A stretch of 64,000 nucleotides of DNA from Ruminiclostridium papyrosolvens DSM 2782 (GCF_029318685.1 NZ_CP119677.1:2967001-3031000); one strand, 5' to 3'; counted from the first letter of the stretch, positions 27,324 to 36,469 are shown. The notes: generated from the sequence alone by a model not told the origin. Numbers and translations: made by a program.

Positions 27324-28208
27324 TTATTCTTTTTCTTCAGGTAGTACCTTTTTATAGAAACCTTCACCGTTATCATCATCGGAATCCTCTTCTTCATCTT
27401 CTGTTGCAATCTGCGTAGTGTCTATAACATATTTCTTTATAGTAGGATTAACAAAGAAATTATTCATAAGACCTGTAATACTAGGAGTAATAAGTAAAAA
27501 TAAAACTATCCCAATTATAGGGTTATAGAAGGCCGCATACGCTATCAAAATATTTAAAATTACAAACAGTATGTTCGGTAATAGCTTTAAAAGCGAAAGT
27601 ATAAATGCATTCTTATAAAGATTTTTTATACTTAATTGTACTGTTACCAACATAGGGTATAAATATAAATGCATAATACAATACACAATTATTGATAGAA
27701 ATACAAAGGCTGACGCCGCTGTTGCAAGTATTCCCGGGGTACTAAGATAGAAATTCAAAGCTATACCCAAAATATACATAACAACAATATCAATACCTGT
27801 TATTATCATACCTTGTTTAAAGTTCTTAATGAAATTATCCTTAAAATCCCACCATATAAATGCATGTTCTTCTCTGGAATAATTTCTCAAAACATAAGTG
27901 AAACCTGCTTGTACGGGGCCAATTGTTACCACTGATAAAAAAATCATAATAGCTGCAAGGAATATCCTAATATAAAAATCGTTTAATCCTGAATTATCTA
28001 TATGGACTTTTTGTAAATAAGCGCTGGAAACATATAATGCCAACACCAAAGCGGGTATATTGCAAAGAACATATAGAAAGTTGATTCTTATAAGATGCCA
28101 GAATTTTCTTTTTAATACCTCAAAAAATGTAAAAAATCGCGGTTTTGGAGGAGCATCTTTATCAACTCCAGGTCCCGGTTTATTGTAATTTGCACTAAAT
28201 AGACCCAC
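27324..28208 (-). CDS. YesL-like (DUF624) membrane protein
   Basis: A 294-residue protein with about five membrane helices (first near 38-60). It matches the DUF624/YesL family by FFEVLKRKFWHLIRINFLYVLC and the SREEHAFIWWDFKDNFIKNFKQG segment. It has an unusual acidic tail (EDEEEDSDDDNGEG). YesL genes usually neighbour sugar ABC transporters or YesMN two-component systems; none is adjacent here, but one lies at 50-58 kb. Confidence 0.78.
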   Translation of the reverse strand: MGLFSANYNKPGPGVDKDAPPKPRFFTFFEVLKRKFWHLIRINFLYVLCNIPALVLALYVSSAYLQKVHIDNSGLNDFYIRIFLAAIMIFLSVVTIGPVQAGFTYVLRNYSREEHAFIWWDFKDNFIKNFKQGMIITGIDIVVMYILGIALNFYLSTPGILATAASAFVFLSIIVYCIMHLYLYPMLVTVQLSIKNLYKNAFILSLLKLLPNILFVILNILIAYAAFYNPIIGIVLFLLITPSITGLMNNFFVNPTIKKYVIDTTQIATEDEEEDSDDDNGEGFYKKVLPEEKE

Positions 28209-28351
28209 GTATAACTCTCCTTTTTATTTATGTCATCAAATAGTATTGTATCAGTCGTAGCATTTCACTTCAACATATTTCGCGTAAAATAAATAATTTA
28301 TTTACAATATGTTATGGTAATATAATTTAATAATTTTTTTAAAATATTGTA

Positions 28352-28380
28352 TTGACAACCTTAATAGTAGCTAGTATAAT
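28352..28380 (+). promoter_or_regulatory. Consensus promoter of tRNA-Leu
   Basis: Perfect TTGACA (28352-28357), 17-base spacer, perfect TATAAT (28375-28380), about 50 bases before the tRNA. Confidence 0.88.
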
Positions 28381-28431
28381 CATACTTGCTGATGCGGAAT
28401 GCGGCAGCGATAACACAGAAATTTAATAGAT

Positions 28432-28514
28432 GCGGTCGTGGCGGAACTGGCAGACGCGTACGTTTGAGGGGCGTATGGGAGACCGTGTGGGTTCAAGTCC
28501 CACCGTCCGCACCA
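28432..28514 (+). tRNA. tRNA-Leu (anticodon GAG)
   Basis: Cloverleaf read by eye. The acceptor GCGGTCG pairs with CGTCCGC (one T-T mismatch). The anticodon stem TACGT/GCGTA encloses TTGAGGG, giving anticodon GAG. A long variable arm is typical of leucine tRNAs. The T arm is GTGGG-TTCAAGT-CCCAC, and CCA is encoded at 28512-28514. A decayed copy of its 3' half lies at 33410-33456. Confidence 0.93.
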
Positions 28515-28550
28515 AATAAAGAGAAGATTAATTAATCTTCTCTTTATTGT
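28515..28550 (+). terminator. Terminator after tRNA-Leu
   Basis: A 34-base perfect palindrome (AATAAAGAGAAGATTA and its complement) followed by GTTTTG directly after the tRNA. Confidence 0.8.
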
Positions 28551-28567
28551 TTTGTAGAACAGGAAAA

Positions 28568-29321
28568 CCTCTGACTATAAAAGGATTTTTTATATGAATT
28601 ATAAGAGCTTTGCATTAATTACTAAAATGGATAAAAAATTAAATTCACAGCACCCTACATATGAATCAGTTCCCTTTGGAATGCTTCTTGCCATCGTAGG
28701 CGGTTTTTTGGATGCATACACTTATATAGGCAGAGGAGGTGTCTTTGCAAATGCACAAACCGGAAACATTGTTTTTCTTGGTATTTATGCATCAAAAGGA
28801 GAATGGCATCAGGCCCTTGCCCACCTTCCACCTATTATAGCCTTTGTACTTGGTGTAATTGTTGCTGAAGCTATAAAGGATAACTCGCCCAGATTATTTT
28901 TACTGCATTGGACACCGGCAATTCTCCTTTTTGAAATGACTGTACTTATTTTTATAGGATTTATTACAAATACAGCTCACAATAGTATTGTAACTGTTAT
29001 AGTTTCATTTGTTTCTTCAGTTCAAATATCCTCCTTCAGAAAACTTGTAGATTCCCCGTACTGCACAACCATGTCTACAGGCAATCTACGTTCAGCTTTC
29101 AGAGCAGTATATATTGCTGTTACTCAGAAGGATCGTACTTCAGGCATTCGTGCCCTCCGCTATTTCGTAATTATTCTTGCATTTGTCTCAGGCGCTTTTT
29201 TAGGAGGACTGCTTACTTTTAATTTCGGAGTAAGAGCTATTTGGGGTGCAGCGGTTGTTCTGGCTTTAACTGTAGTATTATTTAGGGTCGGTGAACGAAG
29301 GCGCTTGAGGAAATCATAATT
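28568..29321 (+). repeat. Direct repeat copy 1 (DUF1275 region)
   Basis: This 754-base segment, from CCTCTGACTATAAAAGG to just past the DUF1275 stop, recurs at 33661-34175 with near identity except for a 239-base internal deletion. Homology begins and ends sharply at these borders. Confidence 0.9.
28594..29319 (+). CDS. DUF1275 (YoaK family) membrane protein, intact copy
   Basis: A 241-residue polytopic membrane protein. Family signatures are GGFLDAYTYIGRGGVFANAQTG near the N-terminus, the TMSTGNLRSAF segment and the GAFLGGLLTFNFG helix near the C-terminus. Role unknown; the family is loosely described as transport-related. AAAGGA precedes the ATG. A broken second copy lies at 33687-34173. 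Confidence 0.88.
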   Translation: MNYKSFALITKMDKKLNSQHPTYESVPFGMLLAIVGGFLDAYTYIGRGGVFANAQTGNIVFLGIYASKGEWHQALAHLPPIIAFVLGVIVAEAIKDNSPRLFLLHWTPAILLFEMTVLIFIGFITNTAHNSIVTVIVSFVSSVQISSFRKLVDSPYCTTMSTGNLRSAFRAVYIAVTQKDRTSGIRALRYFVIILAFVSGAFLGGLLTFNFGVRAIWGAAVVLALTVVLFRVGERRRLRKS

Positions 29322-29422
29322 GTAGAACTGCTTCTTTAGTTGTTTTATCATTACAAACTTTTGCTTTGTTTCTCTATGAATAGTACATATCAATAAACCC
29401 CATGAAATATTTAAGTTCAACT

Positions 29423-30004
29423 TTATTTGGTTTCTTTATTCCTCTTTTTATAAAAAAATGATGTCCCTTGAAAAAGAAGCTTTGAGATAAGCTCAGCCAT
29501 TTGTTCGGGAGACTCAACCATACCATCATGTAGCCATTTTTTGAAAATTTCCAAAGCCCCAGAAAGAATAAAACACTGCAAATATTCTGATGTTCTCACA
29601 TCAATACTATGGTCGTCCTTAACCTTTGAGATTATTTTTTGCTGCGAAAGGGACATGAAGTCTCTTTGAAATGCAGAGCCACAATTCTCACTCAACAACA
29701 CTTTAAACAATTCGGCATCTTTAGCAGCATACTCAAGAACTTGATTCAATACTTGCGAAGGTTCATTCTTAACATGATTGATATATTCCTTAAGATTTGT
29801 CATAACTTCCTGTTCCAATTTTTCAAGTAAATCATACTGATCAGCATAGTGTGCATAAAATGTACTTCTATTAATATCTGCGGTATTACAGAGCATTTTG
29901 ACCGATACTTTTGAGATGTGTTTAGTTTTTAATAATTCAATAATACTTTCTTTTAAAAGCAAGTTTGTATATTTTACCCTGCGGTCTATTTTTTCAATTT
30001 TCAT
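29423..30004 (-). CDS. TetR family transcriptional regulator
   Basis: A 193-residue repressor. The N-terminal helix-turn-helix spans about residues 10-58 (TNLLLKESIIELLKTKHISKVSVKMLCNTADINRSTFYAHYAD), and the C-terminal helical ligand domain resembles the DhaS/TetR_C group (AELFKVLLSENCG, QCFILSGALEIFKKWLHDG). It is divergent from the MMPL transporter gene, the usual arrangement for local control of efflux. Confidence 0.87.
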   Translation of the reverse strand: MKIEKIDRRVKYTNLLLKESIIELLKTKHISKVSVKMLCNTADINRSTFYAHYADQYDLLEKLEQEVMTNLKEYINHVKNEPSQVLNQVLEYAAKDAELFKVLLSENCGSAFQRDFMSLSQQKIISKVKDDHSIDVRTSEYLQCFILSGALEIFKKWLHDGMVESPEQMAELISKLLFQGTSFFYKKRNKETK

Positions 30005-30112
30005 GTCTACCTCTCATAAGTTTTTAATTTTTCATTAATTACCAACAATTTTGTCTAATATGTAGCAATTAACACAATGTCAAGAAAATTGCTGGTTGTA
30101 TTACCATCCTTA

Positions 30113-30147
30113 GTGAATTATACTACACTAAACGAATTATACTTCAC
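30113..30147. promoter_or_regulatory. Candidate TetR operator between tetR and the MMPL gene
   Basis: GAATTATACTACAC (30115-30128) and GAATTATACTTCAC (30134-30147) form a direct repeat at 19-base spacing. The same region also reads as an imperfect inverted repeat (GTGAATTATACT against GTGAAGTATAAT on the other strand). It lies in the divergent intergenic region. Confidence 0.5.
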
Positions 30148-30291
30148 GATTGATGATAAAGCAACACAATGTTGACTAATCTTGAAAGTTATTAATCTGC
30201 CAGGAACTAAGTAGCAGCAAATATGAGTTACATATTATCATAAATCGTGTAGAAATCATCAGAAATGACTTTTATTAAGGGAGGTAGTTAA

Positions 30292-33200
30292 ATGAAAACA
30301 ATCATCAAAAGTCGCTGGGCTATATTTTCAATATGGCTTCTGGCAACAGTGCTACTTACAATATCTCAGCCTGATATTAACAGTATACTACAGCAGAGAG
30401 GTCAGTCTCCTCTGCCCGATAACAGTCCGTCGGTTGTGGCAGACTCCATTAAAAAGAAGATGGAATCCTCTGAAGGCACTAACAACCTAATTGTATTTTA
30501 TTCTCAAAACGGACTATCAAATGAAGAAATGAACCGAATTGATGATACCGTAAAAGATATAACCGCCAGCAGTTCTAAGCTTGGCATTGAGAAAGTTGTT
30601 GACCCATTCAGTAATCCTGATGTAAAAAACTCACTGATATCAGCAGATGGTACTACGCTGATGGTAAGCTTCAAACTTAATAAGCTTGATCGAAAGGTCG
30701 ATGACATTAAGGCTGCTTTTGAAAGTAAACTTAAAAACGTCGGCGTGGAGTATTATCTGACAGGTCAGGATTTTATTGCGAATGATTATGTAAATGCTTC
30801 AGTTTCAGGTATCGAAAAGAGCGCAATATTAACAGTTTTTTTTATTCTTATAATCCTGATAATTATGTTCAGATCTGTCGTAACGCCTGTAGTGTCCCTG
30901 TTGACTGTAGCCTTTTCATATCTGGTATCCATTGGTATCGCCGCTCAGCTCATTGATAAAGCTAATTTTCCTGTGACAACCTTGACACAAATTCTTTTAG
31001 TAATGATACTTTTTGGCATTGGTACAGATTACAACATTCTTCTCTTTAACAGATTTAAGGAAGAATTATCCCATGGCAGTTCCACTGATGAGGCCATCAT
31101 ACAAACATATAAAACGGCTGGTAAGACTATTGCTTTCAGCGTTCTGACCATACTTATCGCTTTCTTTAGCTTGATTTTTTCTGAATCACCTATTTATAAA
31201 TCAGGTATCGTGGTCGTCATAGGTGCCGCGATTTTATTACTCCAAATCATGACCCTAACGCCGTTTTCAATGAAAGTATTGGGCAAAAGAATTTTCTGGC
31301 CATCAAAAAGTGCAGATGGCCATAATGAAAGCAAATTATGGGGCAAGGTCTCTACATTTTCAACGAAGCGCTCACTTTTTTCAATAATGGTTGTTGTTAT
31401 AATTATAGGAGCAACTGTTTTTTTCTATCAGCAAAAGCTAAGCTTCGATCAAATCGGTGAACTTGGTGATTCACACCCCTCATCAAAAGGATTCGGCATA
31501 GTGGCTGAACATTTCGGCAAAGGCGAAGCCATATCTTCAACGCTTGTACTAGAAAGTAATGGTACGCTTGACAACAACGATGCCTTGTCTGTTATTGATA
31601 AAATTACAGAAAATATTAAGAATATTGACGGTGTCAAGCAGGTGGCTTCTGTGACACAACCCCGTGGCACGCAAATTGATAATTTTTATATCAGCAATCA
31701 GATGACCGCTGTAACGAAAGGTCTCACAACAATGCAAGACGGCCTAAATAAAATGGGTACTGGTTTTGGCGAAGGGCAAGCTAAGCTCGACTCGGCAGAT
31801 TTTTCAAAGATCGACGAAATGGTTGATGGTACGGCCAAGCTTCACGATGCGATGAGTGCTCTTACAAGTGGGTTAAGTCAGCTACAGGCAGGTTTGGCAG
31901 ACGGCACTGACGATTCGGCTACAATCAGTAACGGTATTGTAGCTATCGAAAAAAATTTGTCAACTATGAGCAGCGGTCTGAAAACACTCATCGATAATTA
32001 TAGCGCCATGCAAACAGGCTTTAAGGAAACCGGCAGGTATTATCAGGATGTCACCAATGCGCTTCTGGGTATAAAAGCAACTTTACCGCAGATGCAGTCC
32101 ATGGTAGCTGCATTGGGAGACAGTTATACAAATTCAAAGAATGATCCCAATTATTCAGGTCTAAAAAATTCTATCGATTCATTGATATCTACGCTAAAGG
32201 ATATAACTCCCGAAGGGGTCAATGCCCTCAATTCCAGGTATAATGCCATAACCGCCGGTTTTGGCGAAGCAAACAAAAATCTGACAATTATGAGTGCAGG
32301 CCTATCGCAGATGGCAGTCGGTCTGAATAAAGTAAATAGCGGTCTCACCAAAGCATCGAAAGGTGTTGGGACAATCGTCACAAACATGAACAGCGTAACC
32401 GAAGGTCTTGATAAGATGAAATCAGGCCAGCGGCAGCTCGCATCAGGGCTTAACAATTTTTCTTCATTCGGTACGCAGCTTTCAGATGTGAGTACTGCTT
32501 TAAAGGATATATCCGGTGGCTTGGAGAAGAGCAAGGATTTCCTATCACAATACAACAAAGAAAAAACCTTTCATATTCCAGCCGAGGCCTTAACAAGCGG
32601 GGATTTCAAACCTGCGCTTGATACGTTTATGTCAAGTGACAGAACTGTTACAAAGATGATTATCGTGTTGAAATATGACCCGTATTCCATGGATGCGATA
32701 AATACCATTCAAGAAATCAACACAGCAGTAACGAACGGGGTTAAAGGAACAGTGCTTTCTGATGCCAGGTTTGGTGTAGCCGGACCTAGCTCAACAACAA
32801 ACGACATGAACGATGTACTAAATCGTGATCTCACCAGAATGATCATCATCGTTTTGACTGGAATATTCCTTGTTCTGCTTTTTATCATCAGATCCTTCTG
32901 GACATCAATTTTCATTACCATATCCCTCGTGGGCTCTTATTTTGCGGCCATTTTTGTGTCAAACACTATTTTCATCCAGATAATGCATTATACGGGACTA
33001 TCGTCATTTGTACCATTTTTCTCATTCATTATCATTGCGGCGCTGGGAGTCGACTATAGTATTTTCTTAATGATGAGGTTCAAGGAATATAAGCACCTGC
33101 CACCAAAAGACGCAATCGTCAAGGCATCTAAACAAATAGGCGGAGTGGTTATGTCAGCAGTCATAATACTAGGAGGCACTTTTGCTACACTCATGCCTTC

Positions 33201-33360
33201 CGGATTGCTACTGTTATCCGAATTAGCTGTCACCGTCATTGCAGGTCTCGCTATACTTTGTTTCATCATGCTTCTAGTATTCCTGCCTGCAATGATCAGT
33301 CTTGTGAATAAAATTACAAAACTAGGTTTAGAAAACAATGAAAAAGATTGCTCGTTGTAG
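30292..33360 (+). CDS. MMPL/RND superfamily transporter
   Basis: A 1022-residue export pump with two MMPL halves. The first has a signal-like helix (8-25), an extracytoplasmic domain (about 50-165) and helices about 175-340. The second has helices about 845-1010. Conserved ion-translocating stretches are FGIGTDYNILLFNRFKEE and ALGVDYSIFLMMRFKEY. The middle (about 440-760) carries helical repeats of the type MSSGLKTL and MAVGLNKVNSGL. GGGAGG precedes the ATG. By eye the gene is richer in G and C than its neighbours, which suggests transfer. Substrate unknown; TetR-controlled drug or lipid efflux is likely. Confidence 0.9.
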   Translation: MKTIIKSRWAIFSIWLLATVLLTISQPDINSILQQRGQSPLPDNSPSVVADSIKKKMESSEGTNNLIVFYSQNGLSNEEMNRIDDTVKDITASSSKLGIEKVVDPFSNPDVKNSLISADGTTLMVSFKLNKLDRKVDDIKAAFESKLKNVGVEYYLTGQDFIANDYVNASVSGIEKSAILTVFFILIILIIMFRSVVTPVVSLLTVAFSYLVSIGIAAQLIDKANFPVTTLTQILLVMILFGIGTDYNILLFNRFKEELSHGSSTDEAIIQTYKTAGKTIAFSVLTILIAFFSLIFSESPIYKSGIVVVIGAAILLLQIMTLTPFSMKVLGKRIFWPSKSADGHNESKLWGKVSTFSTKRSLFSIMVVVIIIGATVFFYQQKLSFDQIGELGDSHPSSKGFGIVAEHFGKGEAISSTLVLESNGTLDNNDALSVIDKITENIKNIDGVKQVASVTQPRGTQIDNFYISNQMTAVTKGLTTMQDGLNKMGTGFGEGQAKLDSADFSKIDEMVDGTAKLHDAMSALTSGLSQLQAGLADGTDDSATISNGIVAIEKNLSTMSSGLKTLIDNYSAMQTGFKETGRYYQDVTNALLGIKATLPQMQSMVAALGDSYTNSKNDPNYSGLKNSIDSLISTLKDITPEGVNALNSRYNAITAGFGEANKNLTIMSAGLSQMAVGLNKVNSGLTKASKGVGTIVTNMNSVTEGLDKMKSGQRQLASGLNNFSSFGTQLSDVSTALKDISGGLEKSKDFLSQYNKEKTFHIPAEALTSGDFKPALDTFMSSDRTVTKMIIVLKYDPYSMDAINTIQEINTAVTNGVKGTVLSDARFGVAGPSSTTNDMNDVLNRDLTRMIIIVLTGIFLVLLFIIRSFWTSIFITISLVGSYFAAIFVSNTIFIQIMHYTGLSSFVPFFSFIIIAALGVDYSIFLMMRFKEYKHLPPKDAIVKASKQIGGVVMSAVIILGGTFATLMPSGLLLLSELAVTVIAGLAILCFIMLLVFLPAMISLVNKITKLGLENNEKDCSL

Positions 33361-33390
33361 CACTGTTTTTCTTGTGCAGAAAAACAGTGC
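33360..33390 (+). terminator. Hairpin directly after the MMPL gene
   Basis: GCACTGTTTTTCT (33360-33372) pairs perfectly with 33378-33390. There is no T run after it, and a second inverted repeat (GCCCCTA with TAGGGGC, 33389-33417) overlaps its end. Terminator function is uncertain. Confidence 0.5.
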
Positions 33391-33686
33391 CCCTAAAATA
33401 TCACCTCCATAGGGGCATAATGGTAGACTGTGTGGGTTCAAGTCCAACAGTCCGCAAAAAAAGACCTGCTAACTCAAGTCAATAATATGATAAAAAAACA
33501 CTAAAAAGTAATAATGCATCACAAATAGACCGATGGTATAAGCCGTCGGTCTAAATTTATGAAAAGAGATACTAATCTGTATACAAGGCACTTACTCTAG
33601 CATAGTAAATTCTTAGAAATTTATTTAAGGCAGCAATCTTAGCCAGCTTTTTTGGCTTACCCTCTGACTATAAAAGGATTTTTTAT
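33391..33686 (+). other. Non-coding stretch between the MMPL gene and the broken DUF1275 copy
   Basis: About 300 bases without a credible gene. It holds a second inverted repeat, the tRNA-Leu relic (33410-33456) and an 11-base-pair hairpin (TAGACCGATGG with CCGTCGGTCTA, 33527-33553). The rest is AT-rich. No integrase or transposase remnant is visible. Confidence 0.6.
33410..33456 (+). pseudogene. Decayed 3' half of tRNA-Leu
   Basis: From AGGGGC to TCCGCA this stretch aligns with the anticodon, variable and T arms of the intact tRNA-Leu at 28432-28514. The block GTGTGGGTTCAAGTCC is identical; scattered changes and loss of CCA lie around it. It has no 5' half. It may be an attachment-site remnant or part of an old tandem duplication. 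Confidence 0.75.
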
Positions 33687-34175
33687 ATGAATTATAAGAG
33701 CTTTGCATTAATTACTAAAAACGATAAAAAATTAAATTCACAGCACCCTACATATGAATCAGTTCCCTTTGGAATGCTTCTTGCCATTGTAGGCGGTTTT
33801 TTGGATGCATACACTTATATAGGCAGAGGAGGTGTCTTTGCAAATGCACAAACCGGAAACATTGTTTTTCTTGGTATTTATGCATCAAAAGGAGAATGGC
33901 ATCAGGCCCTTGCCCACCTCCCACCTATTATAGCCTTTGTACTTGGTGTAATTGTTGCTGAAGCTATAAAGGATAACTCGCCCAGACCGTACTTCAGGCA
34001 TTCGTGCCCTCCGCTATTTTGTAATTATTATTTCATTTGTCTCAGGCGCTTTTTTAGGAGAACTGCTTACTTTTAATTTCGGAGTAAGAGCTATTTGGGG
34101 TGCAGCGGTTGTTCTGGCTTTAACTGTAGTATTATTTAGGGTCGGTGAACGAAGGCGCTTGAGGAAATCATAATA
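33661..34175 (+). repeat. Direct repeat copy 2 (deleted DUF1275 region)
   Basis: Near-identical to 28568-29321 but lacking a 239-base stretch that corresponds to about 28894-29132 of copy 1. Confidence 0.9.
33687..34173 (+). pseudogene. DUF1275 gene copy broken by a 239-base deletion
   Basis: The first 100 or so codons match the intact gene at 28594 almost perfectly. The deletion removes the middle and shifts the frame (239 is not a multiple of three). An open frame continues out of register to 34076. The original 3' end is still recognisable in another frame up to 34173. Ribosome site and start are retained, so a truncated protein could still be made. Confidence 0.9.
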
Positions 34176-34199
34176 CTATTAATTTGTACACTCTGATTA

Positions 34200-34745
34200 T
34201 TAGAGGGATTTCCACTCCTCTGCTAATATTGCATATACACAATCATCACACCATTGGTTTCCCATCCTATAGCTTTTGATAAAGTGAGCTTCTTTTCTAA
34301 ATCCTATTTTTTCAAGAAGTTTTACTGATTTTATGTTGTCGGGATCAACAGATGCCGACACTCTATGTTTTTTATGTTCAACAAAAGCACAATTAATTAC
34401 GGCTTTTACTGCTTCTGCGGCATAACCGTTACCTTGATGCTCAGGAGAAAGTGTATATCCTATTTCAATCTGATAATCGTCATCTATAAAATGAATGCCA
34501 ATATCTCCAATCAGTTGTCCCTCCTTCAGGCACACAGCCAATTGCAGCCATGTATCACTTGTGTTAGGACATACCAAAATGTTTTTATTTATAAACTCTT
34601 CAATTTCTTCAATATTCTTTGGTCTCCATCCTTGGTACTGGCAAACCTCAGGCAGACAACGGTATTTGAAAAAATCATTTTTATCCTTCATACTTAAGGT
34701 TCTTATTAACAATCTATCTGTTTCAATATAATTAAACTTGTTCAT
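34200..34745 (-). CDS. RimJ/RimL-type GNAT acetyltransferase
   Basis: A 181-residue acetyltransferase. N-terminal FNYIETDRLLIRTL, the acetyl-CoA motif LSPEHQGNGYAAEAVKAVI (about residues 100-118) and SVKLLEKIGFRKEAHFIKSY fit the Acetyltransf_3 family, which modifies protein N-termini or small amines. The ATG at 34745 has AAAGGA upstream and is preferred to 34787, which overlaps the helicase gene. Probably co-transcribed with the helicase. Confidence 0.82.
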   Translation of the reverse strand: MNKFNYIETDRLLIRTLSMKDKNDFFKYRCLPEVCQYQGWRPKNIEEIEEFINKNILVCPNTSDTWLQLAVCLKEGQLIGDIGIHFIDDDYQIEIGYTLSPEHQGNGYAAEAVKAVINCAFVEHKKHRVSASVDPDNIKSVKLLEKIGFRKEAHFIKSYRMGNQWCDDCVYAILAEEWKSL

Positions 34746-34779
34746 TATTATTCCTTTACCTTCTTTATATATATTTTCA

Positions 34780-36225
34780 TTATGCATCCATTGTTTTGCT
34801 TACCTTGCGAAGTCTTCCTTTTATAGGTGTTTTCTGCAGTTCCTTATAAACCAGCTCACCTTTATTGTTCAGTATTTCTACAAAGGTAGATACATCAAGT
34901 ATATTTATGATACCTATATCTTCAGCTGTCATACCTTTTATATTGCAGAGTGTTCCTACAATGTCCACAGGCCGCATCTTTGTTTTCTTTCCTGCATTGA
35001 TATGTAATTTCATAATCTCTTTATTAAGATGCACTCCCTTTGTTTCTTTAATTTCAGGTGCAGTAACTATTTTCTCAGAAAACTCCTGTTTTAAATTATT
35101 TACGGTTTCTCTATCGGGCTTTTCTTTTAGTATAATCTCTTTGCCAATGTATTGATTTATATCATTCAGATACTTACTTTCATCTTCTGTTACAAAAGAT
35201 ATAGCTTTGCCATCCCTGCCTATACGCCCGGTTCTTCCTATTCTGTGTACATATGTTTCACCATCTTGTGGAATATCATAATTAATTACCAGTGAAATGT
35301 TGTCTATATCTATCCCTCTGGCAGCAACATCTGTAGCTATCAGATATCTGAAATATCCACGCTTGAAGTCATTCATTACCTTTAATCTGTCACGCTGGTC
35401 CATTCCCCCATGAATTTTTTCACAGGAATATTTAAACAGTAGAAGTCTATCATATACATCATCTACCTTTTGCTTTGTATTACAAAATATTATACAGCTA
35501 TCCGGATTTTCTACTATTGTTATATCTCTTAAAAGTTTTATTTTACTTGCCCTTTCTACATCATATCTCTCCTGATGTACCCTGTCTGTCGTTGTATTTT
35601 GCTCCTCGATTTCAACACGTATTGGCTCTTTCATGTATTTATTGCATAGGGTCTCTATATCTATCGGCATTGTTGCTGATAATAGCACTGTTACACGTTC
35701 TTTTGAAAGACTTGACACTATGGTTTCTATTTGTTCAATAAATCCCATATGGAGCATTTCATCAGCTTCATCTATTACAAGATATTTTATATTTGATGTA
35801 TCAAAGGTATTTCTTTCGATATGGTCTATAATACGTCCCGGTGTTCCAACTACCACATGGGTTTTTTGCTTGAGTTCCTTTTCCTGATTATAGAAAGGAG
35901 ATTTGCCGTAAATTGCTGATACTTTAAGCCTTTTGAATCTACCTATATTAAATATATCTTCCTTCACTTGGATAGCAAGTTCTCTTGTTGGTGTAAGCAC
36001 TAATGCCTGAGGTTTATTTTCATCCCACTCTACCAACTCACAGATGGGAACAGCAAAGGCAGCTGTTTTCCCACTCCCTGTCTGGGATTTTACTATAATG
36101 TCCTTTTTCTCTATAACAGCCGGTATAACCTTTTCTTGAACCTTTGTTGGACTTTTAAAATTCAACATGCTTATTGCTTTTAATATTTCATTACTCAATT
36201 TATAATCAATAAAAGATGGGTTCAT
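34780..36225 (-). CDS. dbpA: DEAD-box RNA helicase, DbpA/YxiN type
   Basis: A 481-residue ATP-dependent RNA helicase for 50S assembly. Motifs are visible in order: Q-motif (FKSPTKVQ), I (SQTGSGKT), Ia (PTRELA), II (DEAD in VIDEADEML), III (SAT), IV-V (IATDVAARGID) and VI (HRIGRTGR). The C-terminal 75 residues (VHLNKEIMKLHINAGKKTKMRPVDIVGTLC) match the DbpA RNA-binding domain, which recognises 23S rRNA hairpin 92. Length equals B. subtilis YxiN. Confidence 0.9.
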   Translation of the reverse strand: MNPSFIDYKLSNEILKAISMLNFKSPTKVQEKVIPAVIEKKDIIVKSQTGSGKTAAFAVPICELVEWDENKPQALVLTPTRELAIQVKEDIFNIGRFKRLKVSAIYGKSPFYNQEKELKQKTHVVVGTPGRIIDHIERNTFDTSNIKYLVIDEADEMLHMGFIEQIETIVSSLSKERVTVLLSATMPIDIETLCNKYMKEPIRVEIEEQNTTTDRVHQERYDVERASKIKLLRDITIVENPDSCIIFCNTKQKVDDVYDRLLLFKYSCEKIHGGMDQRDRLKVMNDFKRGYFRYLIATDVAARGIDIDNISLVINYDIPQDGETYVHRIGRTGRIGRDGKAISFVTEDESKYLNDINQYIGKEIILKEKPDRETVNNLKQEFSEKIVTAPEIKETKGVHLNKEIMKLHINAGKKTKMRPVDIVGTLCNIKGMTAEDIGIINILDVSTFVEILNNKGELVYKELQKTPIKGRLRKVSKTMDA

Positions 36226-36421
36226 TTTTTCATATCTCCTTTATGGTAATTTCTCTTTTGTCTGTTTTTCTTTATACTTATTTATTTTTCTTACTTAATT
36301 CTTTTTTATGCTTGTCCGATATTGCAAAGTCAATTATATCACATCTATAAATGAAACCTAAACACGAAATAACAGCTCTAATATGCAGCAAACCAAAAGA
36401 ATAAACTCCATCACCCTGCAC

Positions 36422-36456
36422 AAAAAAACTACTGAATCCAAATCAGTAGTTTTTAT
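36422..36456 (-). terminator. Terminator after the WG-repeat gene
   Basis: Stem AAAAACTACTGA (36424-36435) with TCAGTAGTTTTT (36443-36454), 14 bases after the stop; A and T runs suit both directions. Confidence 0.85.
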
Positions 36457-36469
36457 TTCCCTTGAGGTT

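Noticed and set aside
33527-33553. Terminator downstream of the tRNA relic
   Set aside because: An 11-base-pair hairpin exists but no T run follows and no gene ends near it.
33687-34076. 129-residue reading frame as an intact protein
   Set aside because: The last 30 or so residues come from a shifted frame created by the 239-base deletion; it is the broken DUF1275 copy.
28432-34175. Complete integrative element with integrase
   Set aside because: Despite the repeated tRNA 3' end, no integrase, transposase, phage or conjugation gene is present between the repeats.
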